Below, one piece after another: positions 9,439 through 17,055 of a stretch of DNA of 64,000 bases. The first letter of the stretch is position 1. Each line of letters starts with the position of its first letter. The notes under the pieces were generated by a model. The model was not told the DNA's origin, ran no database searches, and was given only the letters and a program-made list of their open reading frames with translations. The position numbers and the translations under genes were made by a program. Source of the stretch: VXYL01 sp965199915 (lineage in GTDB: Bacteria; Pseudomonadota; Gammaproteobacteria; Pseudomonadales; Azotimanducaceae); assembly GCA_965199915.1 (NCBI GenBank), contig OZ241348.1, positions 1,798,001 through 1,862,000 on the forward strand. The letters are read 5' to 3'.

Positions 9439-9662
9439 TGTTGGTAGCAAATACATTTGTCCGGTTTTTAGAGCACGTTATCTGTCCGGTCTTCGCGCCC
9501 CCCTTGAAGCGCCACTCGAGTGCGCTACCGTGCCGAGCGCGGACCCCGGAAGCGGATAGGCCGCAACACTGGCGCAAGCCGCGGGCGGCGACGCTGCCGG
9601 ACCGGCCGTCGCCGCCCCTTTGCGCTGGTGTTCCCGTACTTCGGGGTTCGGGGCAGCGCCCC

Positions 9663-11022
9663 ATATGCGTTAACTTGATTTTTTCCTAAAAATCAAAGTA
9701 TTGGGACATTTGCGGCTTTCTGCGCCGTGGCGGCTCGGTCAGAGAGGCCGAAATGTCTGGCCATTCATCCAGCATTTCGGCTAGCGACATCGCTGGTTCA
9801 ACGGCTCGGCAGACTTGATTCAACACGAACTTGAACTCCCGCCAAGGGCTGCGCGACCGTTCCCCGGCCACAGGGGGAAACGGCGCGCGAATCGGCGCGA
9901 CGGGCCAGCTTCTCGGCCAGCAAGGCCACGAGCAGCTTGCCGTAGAGCCACGCCCGGGCGCTGTCGTCGGCGCGCTTCGGCAGATGCCCCAGCCCCGCCA
10001 GCGACTTGCAGCGCTTGAACGTCAACTCCACCTGCCAGCGCACGCGGTACCACCGCAGCACCTCCGCCGCCGAGAACCTGTCCGCCGGGAAGGTCGTGAA
10101 CACGATCACGCAGCCGGCGAACTCCAACGTCTCCGGGCGCAGTTCGTTGCCGTTGCGCGACGCCCGCCGGCGCAGCTTCTCCCTGGCCCGCTCGGCGTCC
10201 TCGGCGCTCTTCCGCATCGCGCACACGCGCCCGACCACCCCCTCGCCGTCGGCGCCGACCGCCCGCGCCCGCCACGACCCGACCGCCCCGGCGCGCTTGA
10301 TCGCGGACACCGCCGCCAGCAGATCGAACGGCCTCCTGCCGCCCGGCGTGCGGAACCGCAGCGCCTGCGTGTTGACGCGCACCGTCGCGTACCCGCCCGC
10401 CGCGTCCACATGCGTCAGCCCGGAGGCCGTCGAGTAGCCGCGATCCGCCACCACGTGGTCTCCCGGTTCGATCGGAAACCGCGACAGCGACTCGCCGCAT
10501 CCCCCGCCCTCCGTCCTCGTCACCTCGAAGTGGTCGCACGCCAGCGCCGGCAGCCGCAGGCTGTAGTGGACCCGCCACAGCGAACCCGTCCGCCCCGGCT
10601 CCTTGACCACCGACCCGTCGAACGCCCGGACCTGGAAGCCACCGGAGGCGCCCAGCTCCACGCCGCACTCCCGGTACATCCCCACGCACAGCGCCCGCAG
10701 CCACTCCTTCGACTTCCGCAGCCGCTTGAACAGCGCCACGTCCGACATGTCCGCGATTCCCGCCTGCCGGGCCCGCGTCGCCGTCTCCCGCAGCGAGTGC
10801 CCGCAGCCCAGATGCATCAGCAGCATCCGCAGCAGAACATCCGCCGACTTGTCCTTCCGCAGCCCCTTGAGCGCCCCGTGGATCGCCGCCTGCTCCCGCC
10901 AGTCCGACGGCAGGAACGAAGACAACACCTCCCAGTCCTCGTCCATTCCGCGACCTCCTTGTCGCTGTGCGTCCGCACATCAGCCTAGGGCACTTTGCCG
11001 CCCCAAACAAGTTAACGCATAT
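9663..11022 (-). mobile_element. IS4-family insertion sequence nested in the outer IS
   Basis: The ends ATATGCGTTAACTTG (9663-9677) and its exact reverse complement (11008-11022) are perfect 15-bp inverted repeats. They are flanked by the 13-bp direct repeat GGGGCAGCGCCCC at 9650-9662 and 11023-11035. The target is itself a palindrome, so one base at each border could be assigned either way. The element is about 1.36 kb and carries one transposase gene on the minus strand. It landed in the short region after the stop codon of the outer transposase, so it came later and left that gene intact. Confidence 0.92.
9686..10946 (-). pseudogene. IS4-family transposase, frameshifted near the C-terminus
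   Basis: Translation starts at ATG 10946 behind a strong AAGGAGG seven bases upstream. The main frame ends at 9798 with 382 residues. It contains the IS4-type DDE core: FDGSVVKEPG, ADRGYSTASG, and the YREK-like block WYRVRWQVELTFKRCK. Past about 9878 the frame gives junk, while another frame continues with GERSRSPWREFKFVLNQV and ends at 9686 in MSQYFDF, just inside the terminal repeat. A single extra base in the pyrimidine run opposite the G5 tract at 9873-9877 explains this. The full product would be about 440 residues. It is either an inactivated transposase or a base-call error in a homopolymer; the catalytic core precedes the break. Confidence 0.85.
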
Positions 11023-11035
11023 GGGGCAGCGCCCC
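11023..11035. repeat. Right copy of 13-bp target duplication of the IS4 element
   Basis: GGGGCAGCGCCCC here matches 9650-9662 exactly. Before insertion this palindrome stood just after the terminator hairpin of the outer transposase gene. Confidence 0.88.
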
Positions 11036-11056
11036 GAAAAGGCCCGAAGGGCCTTT
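11036..11056 (-). terminator. Rho-independent terminator of the outer IS transposase
   Basis: On the minus strand, 13 bases after the transposase stop, AAAGGCCC and GGGCCTTT form an eight-base-pair stem with a TTC loop, followed by a short T run. This is the usual form of an intrinsic terminator. Confidence 0.6.
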
Positions 11057-11068
11057 GCGTCGCCGCGT

Positions 11069-12232
11069 TCACGCGGTGGCGACCGGCGAGCCGTCGGCCT
11101 CGTAGCGGCCGATGCGGCGCGGGCCGTGGAACACCGACAGCCGCCCGTCGGCGTGCTCGTGGACGCGGACGCGGCGGCGCACGAAGTGCCTGCCGTGCGG
11201 TCCGGGCGGGATTTGCAGCGACCGGTTGTTGTAGCTGACGCAGTTGTCGTGCCCGACCACGCGGTCCTCCTTGACGCACAGGATGTCGTCGAGGTCGACG
11301 CCGCCGAGCGGCACGAAGGCGTCGCCGGACTCCCGCGCCGGCGCCGCGAAGCGCTTGTTGTAGTCGGGCCAGAACCGCTCGCGCAGGTAGTTGTTGGCCG
11401 TCTCCATGTCGCGCACGCCTTCCAGCGCCAGCTCGTTCGGCAGACGCCCTTGGATTGTCCCGAAGTGCCGCTCCGAACGGCCCCGCGCCTGGGGCGAGTA
11501 GGACGGAATCATCTCGATGCCCAGCTCCCCCATCGCCCGCCCGAACTGCGTCGGGTTGCTTTTGTCCACCTTGCCGCCCGCCTCCGGCGTGTGCCAGTAG
11601 TGGCTGCCCCGGTCCGAGTAGAGGCTCAGGAACAGCCCCCGCCCCTCGGCCGTCTCGCGCACCCCGCGGAAGCTCGACCAGGTGCCCTCCTCCTCCACGA
11701 AGAAGCCCGAATACACCTCGCCCGTGGCGTCGTCCAAGGTCACGATCAGATCCCACACCGCGTCCGCCACCCACTCGTGCGTGGACCCGTCCTGATGCAC
11801 CAGCATCCCGGGCAGCGGCGCCCGCTCGCGCTTCTTCCGGCGCCTCCCCCGCGTCCGGCCCTTGCCGACCAGACCCGCCTCCCGCAGCCGGCTCTTCACC
11901 CACGTGTACGACCGCTTTCCGCCGTGCTCCTCCCGGTACCGCTCGTGGAAGTGCGCCACCGTCCACCCCTCGTAGGTCTCCCGGTACAGCGTCTCCAGCC
12001 GCAGCACCTCGTCCGCCGGCGCCCGCAGCGACGACACCTGCGCCATCCGCTTGTCGACCAGCCCGTCGATTCCGTCTTCGTGGTACCGGTCAACGTACCG
12101 CCGGAACGTGCGCGGGCACACCCCCAGCAGCTCCGCCGCCTCCTCCTGCGTCAACCGCTTCTCCGTCCACCTTCCCAACGCCTCCTCGAATCTTCTCATC
12201 CTCGTCTCCTGCAACCATTTCGCCCGCTTCAT
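11069..12232 (-). CDS. ISNCY/IS1202-like DDE transposase
   Basis: The frame is open beyond the element, but ATG 12232 is the right start: GGAGGAGG lies five to six bases upstream and the N-terminus then reads as expected. The 387-residue protein begins with a helix-turn-helix (LTQEEAAELLGVCPRTFRRY, about residues 22-41), followed by a DDE integrase core with LVHQDGSTHEW, LYSDRGSHYW and RSERHFGTIQGRLPNEL holding the acidic residues. The C-terminus has a small basic beta domain. It appears intact and has its own ribosome binding site and terminator, so the element may still be active. Confidence 0.92.
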   Translation of the reverse strand: MKRAKWLQETRMRRFEEALGRWTEKRLTQEEAAELLGVCPRTFRRYVDRYHEDGIDGLVDKRMAQVSSLRAPADEVLRLETLYRETYEGWTVAHFHERYREEHGGKRSYTWVKSRLREAGLVGKGRTRGRRRKKRERAPLPGMLVHQDGSTHEWVADAVWDLIVTLDDATGEVYSGFFVEEEGTWSSFRGVRETAEGRGLFLSLYSDRGSHYWHTPEAGGKVDKSNPTQFGRAMGELGIEMIPSYSPQARGRSERHFGTIQGRLPNELALEGVRDMETANNYLRERFWPDYNKRFAAPARESGDAFVPLGGVDLDDILCVKEDRVVGHDNCVSYNNRSLQIPPGPHGRHFVRRRVRVHEHADGRLSVFHGPRRIGRYEADGSPVATA

Positions 12233-12306
12233 CGACCTCCTCCAGAGGCGTCCAAAAGCGGACAATTTATGTGCTAGAAAACCGGACAGATTATGTGCTC
12301 CCAACA

Positions 12307-12322
12307 CCGGCAAGTGTTGCGG
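12307..12322. repeat. Right copy of 16-bp target-site duplication
   Basis: Exact repeat of 9423-9438, directly after CCAACA. It ends 16 bases before the hsdR stop codon, so the insertion narrowly missed the S24 domain. Confidence 0.9.
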
Positions 12323-12338
12323 CCGGCGAAGAGGGCGT

Positions 12339-15300
12339 TCACACCCCGACCACGTCCACCAGTTCCGCCACCACGCGCACGGCGTCCTCTTCCACATCGG
12401 TGAGCACGATGGGTTCGAACTCGGGGTTCGCGGGCCTGAGGATGATTTTGGTGTGCCGCCACGAGTCCGCGTTTTCGGTTTTTTCGCTCTCGTAGCGTTT
12501 CACGGTGTAGCGGCCGCCGGTTTCGGCATCGATGCCGTCGTGGAGTTCCACAAGCACCGTCTTGCCTTGGCGCGTACCCGCAACCGGCGCGCGAAACAGG
12601 GCGTAGGCGCCGTCGGGAATGACCGGTTCCATGGAGCGGCCAACGACGCGGGCGACGAACATTCCTTGGGTTAGCGGACGCTCGGTTGTCAACTCCACCC
12701 ATTGCCAACTGTCTTCGGTTTCCACGTCTTGCGGGCCGCTGAACGCGCCGGCGGCGGCAGCCAATGGCACGAGAGGAACGCAGGTGACGTAGCGCTCTTC
12801 CCGCCGCCCTTCGACAACCCTGAAACCGTGCGGCCGAGCGCGCTGCGGCGCCGGCTTCGGATGCCGCCGCAACCGACGGTACGCTTCGGTGCCCATCCAT
12901 CGGCTGACCATGCGCCGGAAGGCCGCGTCGTTCATGTAGCGAATGTAGATCTCCTCGTTCTGGTCCATGCGCTCGGTGAACAGGGTGTCGACGAGGTCCT
13001 TGAATGTCAGTTCGAAGCGTTCCTCCGAATTGACCGCGGCCGTCTCGCGCAGTGTTCCGTCGGCCACCGCCGTCTCCACGATCTGATCGAAGAACAATTG
13101 GTCGGCGTAGTTGAAGTCCGTGCCGAAACGGTCGTTGATGAGGTCGATGAGCTGCGACAGCGGCGCTTCCTGTTCGCGGACCAAGCCGCTGCCTACCTCG
13201 GTTGGGCCGTCAAGGGCCCGCGCGTCGCCATCGGAAAGCGCGATGGCACCTTCGCTGATCTTCTGCAGGCGGTAGTACTCAAGGCGCACGTCGTCGTCGA
13301 AGTGGTACGCCGGGCCGGAACGGCGGCGGGGCAGCTTGGCCGACAGATGGCGCAGAAAGATGTACAGCCGCTCAAGGTCGGAATCCTGATAGGGAACCAC
13401 TTGGCTGAGGAAGCCGTACAGATTGCGGAACGCCTGCACCTTGCCGCGCCAGAGTTCGGCTTTCTCTTCCTGCTCCTTGTGCAGGTTGGCGAAGCGCGAC
13501 ACGGCCGGATCCAGCGCCGCGTTCATCGCTTGGTGATCTTGCCTGCTCTGCCGCTGCCGCGGCTTGAAGTAGATGGCGCAGAACCGTTCAACCTCTTCGG
13601 CCAGATAGACGCCGGAAGCGTCCAGCTCCTCCTTGATGGCGTACATGCGCGCCGGTTCCACTTCCTCGCCCAGCTCCGCGCCTTCGTAGTAGGTCTTGAA
13701 CGCTTCCCTGACTTCGTCGCGGTCGTTCACGAAGTCCAGCACGAAGGTGTCCTCCTTGTGCGGGTGGGTGCGGTTCAAGCGTGAGAGGGTCTGCACGGCT
13801 TGGATGCCGGCCAAGCGCTTGTCCACGTAGAGCGTGTGCAGCAAGGGCTGGTCGAAGCCGGTTTGGTATTTCTCCGCCACCAACAGCACTTGGTATTCCC
13901 CGGCGGCGAAGCGCTCCGGCAGTTCCGTCTCCCGAATGCCCTGGTTCATCTCCACTTCGGTGTAGGAGACGCCCGGGGCTTGGTCGTCTTCCACAGTGCC
14001 GGAGAACGCCACGAGGGATTTGATGGCGTAACCCTTCTTCTGAATGTAGCGGTCGAAACTCTGTTTGTAGCGCACCGCCTCCAAACGCGAGCCGGTGACC
14101 ACCATCGCCTTCGCCCGCCCGCGAATCTTGTGCCGCGTAAACGCTTGGAAGTGTTCCACCATCACTTCCGTCTTCTGGGCGATGTTGTGCGGATGCAGTT
14201 GCACGAAACGCGCCAAGGCGCTGGCGGCCTTCTTGCGTTCCACGTTGGGATCGTCGTTGTGCGCCTTGAGGAGCTTGTAGTAGCGGCTGTAGGAGACGTA
14301 GTTGCGCAGCACGTCCAGGATGAAGCCTTCCTCGATGGCTTGGCGCATGGTGTAGCGATGGGTGGCTTCGCCATCGCGCCCAAAGACCTTGAGCGTCTTG
14401 TGCTTGGGCGTGGCGGTGAAGGCGAAGAAGCTCAGGTTCGCTTGCCGCCCACGTTTCGCCATGCTGAGGAACAGCGCCTCCATGTCTTCACCGGCCAAGC
14501 CCTCTTCCGCGGCCTGCCGTCTTGCTTGCTCCCGCAGTTCCTCGCCGGCGAGCACTTCCTTCATCGCCGTGGCCGTCTCGCCGCCTTGGGAGCTATGCGC
14601 CTCGTCGATGATGACCGCGCAGCGGCGCGTTGGCAGCGCGCCGGTGCTCTCTTCGCCGCGCTCCTCGGCCATCTTGAGCAGTTGGCGGGAAACGAACGGG
14701 AACTTCTGCAACGTGGTGATGACGATGGGAACGCGGCTCTCCAACGCCTCGGCCAGTTGCCGCGAGCTCTCGTCCACCTTGCGCACCACGCCGTGCTTGT
14801 GCTCGAACTGGTAGATGGTGTCCTGCAACTGCTGGTCGAGCACGATGCGGTCCGTCACCACGATCACGCTGTCGAAGACGCGAGCGCTCTCGGCATCGTG
14901 CAGCGAAGCCAGACGATGGGCCAGCCAAGCGATGGTGTTGCTCTTGCCGCTGCCCGCCGAGTGTTCGACCAAGGCGTTGTGCCCCACGCCTTCGTTTCTG
15001 GCCATGTCCACCAACTGACGCACCGCTTGCAGCTGGTGGTAGCGCGGAAAGATCAAGCTCTCCGCTTTGGCTTTGCGCCCCTGCTCATCGCGCTTGTCTT
15101 CACCTTGCAGGTGCAGGAAACGCGCCAGCAAATCCAACAGACTGCCGCGCTCCAGAACCTCTTCCCACAGATAGGCCGTGCGGTAGCTGCGCCCGTGGGG
15201 ATCGGTGGGGTTTCCGGCGCCGCCATCGGAACCCTTGTCGAAGGGCAGGAAGCGGGTGGATGACCCGGCCAGCCGCGTCGTCATCAACACGGATTCCGTA

Positions 15301-15875
15301 TCGACGGCGAAATGAACCAACGTGCGCCGCTTGAAGACGAAGATGGGCTCTCTCTGATCTCGGTCTTGCTGGTACTGGCGGCGGGCGTCCTCGACGGTTT
15401 GCCCTGTGAGCGGATTCTTCAACTCCAAGGTGGCGACCGGCACGCCGTTGACGCTGAGCACCACGTCCAAGGACTGTTCCGAACGGGGCGAGAAGCGCAG
15501 CTGCCGGGTGACGCCAACGACGTTCGCCGCGTAACGCGCCTCTAGCTCCGGGTTCAGCTCGTGCGCCGCCTTGAAGTAGGCGATGCGCAGCGTGCGGCCA
15601 TAGCACTTGAAGCCATGGCGCAAGGTCGCCAAAGCGCCCTGATCGTCCATCCGCCGGCACAGATCGGCCAACACTTGCTCGCCGGTCCGTGCGCCAAGCT
15701 GCGCTTCGAGCTTGGCCCACTCCGCCGGCTGCGTCTCGCGGATGAAGCCAAGCACGGTTTGGGGAAAGATGGCGCGGTCCCGGTCGAAGCCGTCGCTGCC
15801 AATCGCCACATAGCCGTTGGCGAGCAGGTGCGCCTCGATGACGGACTCGAAGGCGGCTTCGGTGGTGGGAGCCAT
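12339..15875 (-). CDS. hsdR: Type I restriction subunit HsdR fused to a C-terminal LexA-like S24 protease domain
   Basis: The 1,178-residue protein has all parts of an HsdR motor-nuclease. Residues 135-155 hold the PD-(D/E)XK nuclease site (D137, E151, K153 in TLELK). Walker A is SAGSGKSN at 306-313, and the DEAH box is IIDEAHSSQ at 423-430, followed by the superfamily 2 helicase half. From about 1010 to the end an unrelated domain follows: a peptidase S24/LexA fold with GRSMEP (nucleophile S1081), KTVLVELHD and YTVKRY (general-base K1126). Just before it, LAAAAGAFSG at 1038-1047 resembles the Ala-Gly self-cleavage site of LexA and UmuD. HsdR translocates DNA and cleaves unmodified DNA. The S24 tail could let it be cut or switched off during DNA damage (inference). 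It is the last gene of the operon, ten bases after the ImmA gene. Confidence 0.93.
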   Translation of the reverse strand: MAPTTEAAFESVIEAHLLANGYVAIGSDGFDRDRAIFPQTVLGFIRETQPAEWAKLEAQLGARTGEQVLADLCRRMDDQGALATLRHGFKCYGRTLRIAYFKAAHELNPELEARYAANVVGVTRQLRFSPRSEQSLDVVLSVNGVPVATLELKNPLTGQTVEDARRQYQQDRDQREPIFVFKRRTLVHFAVDTESVLMTTRLAGSSTRFLPFDKGSDGGAGNPTDPHGRSYRTAYLWEEVLERGSLLDLLARFLHLQGEDKRDEQGRKAKAESLIFPRYHQLQAVRQLVDMARNEGVGHNALVEHSAGSGKSNTIAWLAHRLASLHDAESARVFDSVIVVTDRIVLDQQLQDTIYQFEHKHGVVRKVDESSRQLAEALESRVPIVITTLQKFPFVSRQLLKMAEERGEESTGALPTRRCAVIIDEAHSSQGGETATAMKEVLAGEELREQARRQAAEEGLAGEDMEALFLSMAKRGRQANLSFFAFTATPKHKTLKVFGRDGEATHRYTMRQAIEEGFILDVLRNYVSYSRYYKLLKAHNDDPNVERKKAASALARFVQLHPHNIAQKTEVMVEHFQAFTRHKIRGRAKAMVVTGSRLEAVRYKQSFDRYIQKKGYAIKSLVAFSGTVEDDQAPGVSYTEVEMNQGIRETELPERFAAGEYQVLLVAEKYQTGFDQPLLHTLYVDKRLAGIQAVQTLSRLNRTHPHKEDTFVLDFVNDRDEVREAFKTYYEGAELGEEVEPARMYAIKEELDASGVYLAEEVERFCAIYFKPRQRQSRQDHQAMNAALDPAVSRFANLHKEQEEKAELWRGKVQAFRNLYGFLSQVVPYQDSDLERLYIFLRHLSAKLPRRRSGPAYHFDDDVRLEYYRLQKISEGAIALSDGDARALDGPTEVGSGLVREQEAPLSQLIDLINDRFGTDFNYADQLFFDQIVETAVADGTLRETAAVNSEERFELTFKDLVDTLFTERMDQNEEIYIRYMNDAAFRRMVSRWMGTEAYRRLRRHPKPAPQRARPHGFRVVEGRREERYVTCVPLVPLAAAAGAFSGPQDVETEDSWQWVELTTERPLTQGMFVARVVGRSMEPVIPDGAYALFRAPVAGTRQGKTVLVELHDGIDAETGGRYTVKRYESEKTENADSWRHTKIILRPANPEFEPIVLTDVEEDAVRVVAELVDVVGV

Positions 15876-15885
15876 TACCCTTGTC

Positions 15886-17055
15886 TCAAGCAGGAAGGCT
15901 GCTCATGTCTACACCAAGGGTACACCCTAGCCTTCGAAAGGACTCCTTCCTTTTGATGCTCAACAGATAAGACGCCTCCGTATAGGCGGATTTCCCTTGA
16001 AGCACCTCAACGATGATCGCCCTAGCAAAGCGCCTGCTCGTCCTAGCGCCAGCGGTGAAGTAGAAGTCCAAGCGGCCGCCGGCCCCGGACCTGCCGTCCA
16101 ATCGCTTCAACTCGCTGTCGTAAGCCGTCGAGTACTCGCCACAGGGCAGCCAGCCCGCATCGTGCATCCGTCGCAAAACGACCAGCGTACTGACCTTGAA
16201 GCGCCTAGCCAGCCTATCCAACTCATTCCGCAGTTCCGCGACGGGCTGCCCTTCTTCACGCAAGACCGTCATCGGTACCAGCAGCTCCGCCGCCACCTCA
16301 TTGCACCATCGCTCAACCCGATGCCCCGGCGCTTGGCGCGCCTCGCTGTCCGAGAGCGCCGATTCGCCAAGCCAAACGTGCGCGAGCTCGTGCGCCAGCG
16401 TGAACATCTGCGCCGCCTTGGTGTCTGCGGCGTTCACGAAGACGACGGGCGCCAACGGATCGGCCAGTGCGAAACCACGGAACTCGGCTGGGTCCAGTTT
16501 GCGTCGCGTGTTGCTGCCGACCACGCCGCTCACCATCACCAGAATGCCAGCGTCGTCCGCCTGTGCGATGAAGCGGCGCAGGGCCTCCGTCCAAGTGCCC
16601 AATTGCCGCCGTTCCTCGAGGTCGAAGCCAAGCGTGTGCCGGAGGTCTGCCGCCACCCGCTCCACGGGATCGGTCAAGGCCGCCGAGCCAACGAACGGCA
16701 ACGGCGGTTCGCCCTCCATCCGCGCATACTCCTCGTACCAATACTGCCGGTTCTGGCACAGATACACGATATCCAGCAGGTCGCCGCTCGGCTTGCCGAC
16801 GGGCGTGTTGGCAATGGTGCGGAAATCGGGAATGGGCACCGGCTCGTCCGGCGGGTCGCCGCCGAAGAAGTGGCCGACAGCGGCGTGCGTCGTTCGGCAA
16901 AAGGCTTCGAGCTGCTTCAATGTTGGCCGCTTCTCGCCGCTCTCCCAAGCGGGAAGCTGTGGAAACCGCTTGGCGAGGATGGCGGGGTCGAGACGCGAGC
17001 GCTCGCAGGCCCAGCGGAGGGTTTCGGGTTTGACATTGATTCGTGGGGATGTCAC
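15886..17055 (-). CDS. ImmA/IrrE-family metallo-endopeptidase with N-terminal HTH-like region
   Basis: GTG at 17055 overlaps the TGA of the hsdM-hsdS gene (GTGA), so the two are translationally coupled. The first 60 residues resemble an XRE-type helix-turn-helix (LAKRFPQLPAWESGEKRPTL). Residues 200-260 form a zinc protease core with TLAHELAHVWLG (HExxH at 222-226) and a second conserved block RVERWCNEVAAELLVP that supplies a further ligand. ImmA/IrrE proteases cleave repressor proteins, as in ICEBs1 ImmA-ImmR and Deinococcus IrrE-DdrO. Inside a restriction operon whose HsdR carries an S24 domain, a role in controlling restriction is plausible, but its target is unknown. No separate repressor gene is seen next to it. 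Confidence 0.88.
   Translation of the reverse strand: MTSPRINVKPETLRWACERSRLDPAILAKRFPQLPAWESGEKRPTLKQLEAFCRTTHAAVGHFFGGDPPDEPVPIPDFRTIANTPVGKPSGDLLDIVYLCQNRQYWYEEYARMEGEPPLPFVGSAALTDPVERVAADLRHTLGFDLEERRQLGTWTEALRRFIAQADDAGILVMVSGVVGSNTRRKLDPAEFRGFALADPLAPVVFVNAADTKAAQMFTLAHELAHVWLGESALSDSEARQAPGHRVERWCNEVAAELLVPMTVLREEGQPVAELRNELDRLARRFKVSTLVVLRRMHDAGWLPCGEYSTAYDSELKRLDGRSGAGGRLDFYFTAGARTSRRFARAIIVEVLQGKSAYTEASYLLSIKRKESFRRLGCTLGVDMSSLPA

Larger units (their letters stand above)
9439..12306 (-). mobile_element. ISNCY/IS1202-like insertion sequence, interrupted by a nested IS4-family element
   Basis: The element starts TGTTGG and ends CCAACA, with imperfect inverted ends that each contain two copies of a TCTGTCCGG-like motif (for example near 9459 and 9490 on the left and 12268 and 12283 on the right). 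It is bounded by an exact 16-bp direct repeat. Its transposase gene lies at 11069-12232. Removing the nested IS4 element and one copy of its 13-bp duplication leaves about 1.5 kb, a normal size for such an element. Long target duplications of 15-17 or more bases are a known trait of the IS1202 group within the former ISNCY class, which fits. It sits between nuoF and hsdR. Confidence 0.88.

Noticed and set aside
9820..11010. Alternative frame of 396 codons in the IS4 element
   Set aside because: Arginine- and glycine-rich shadow of the transposase; the 9798-10946 frame has the DDE motifs.
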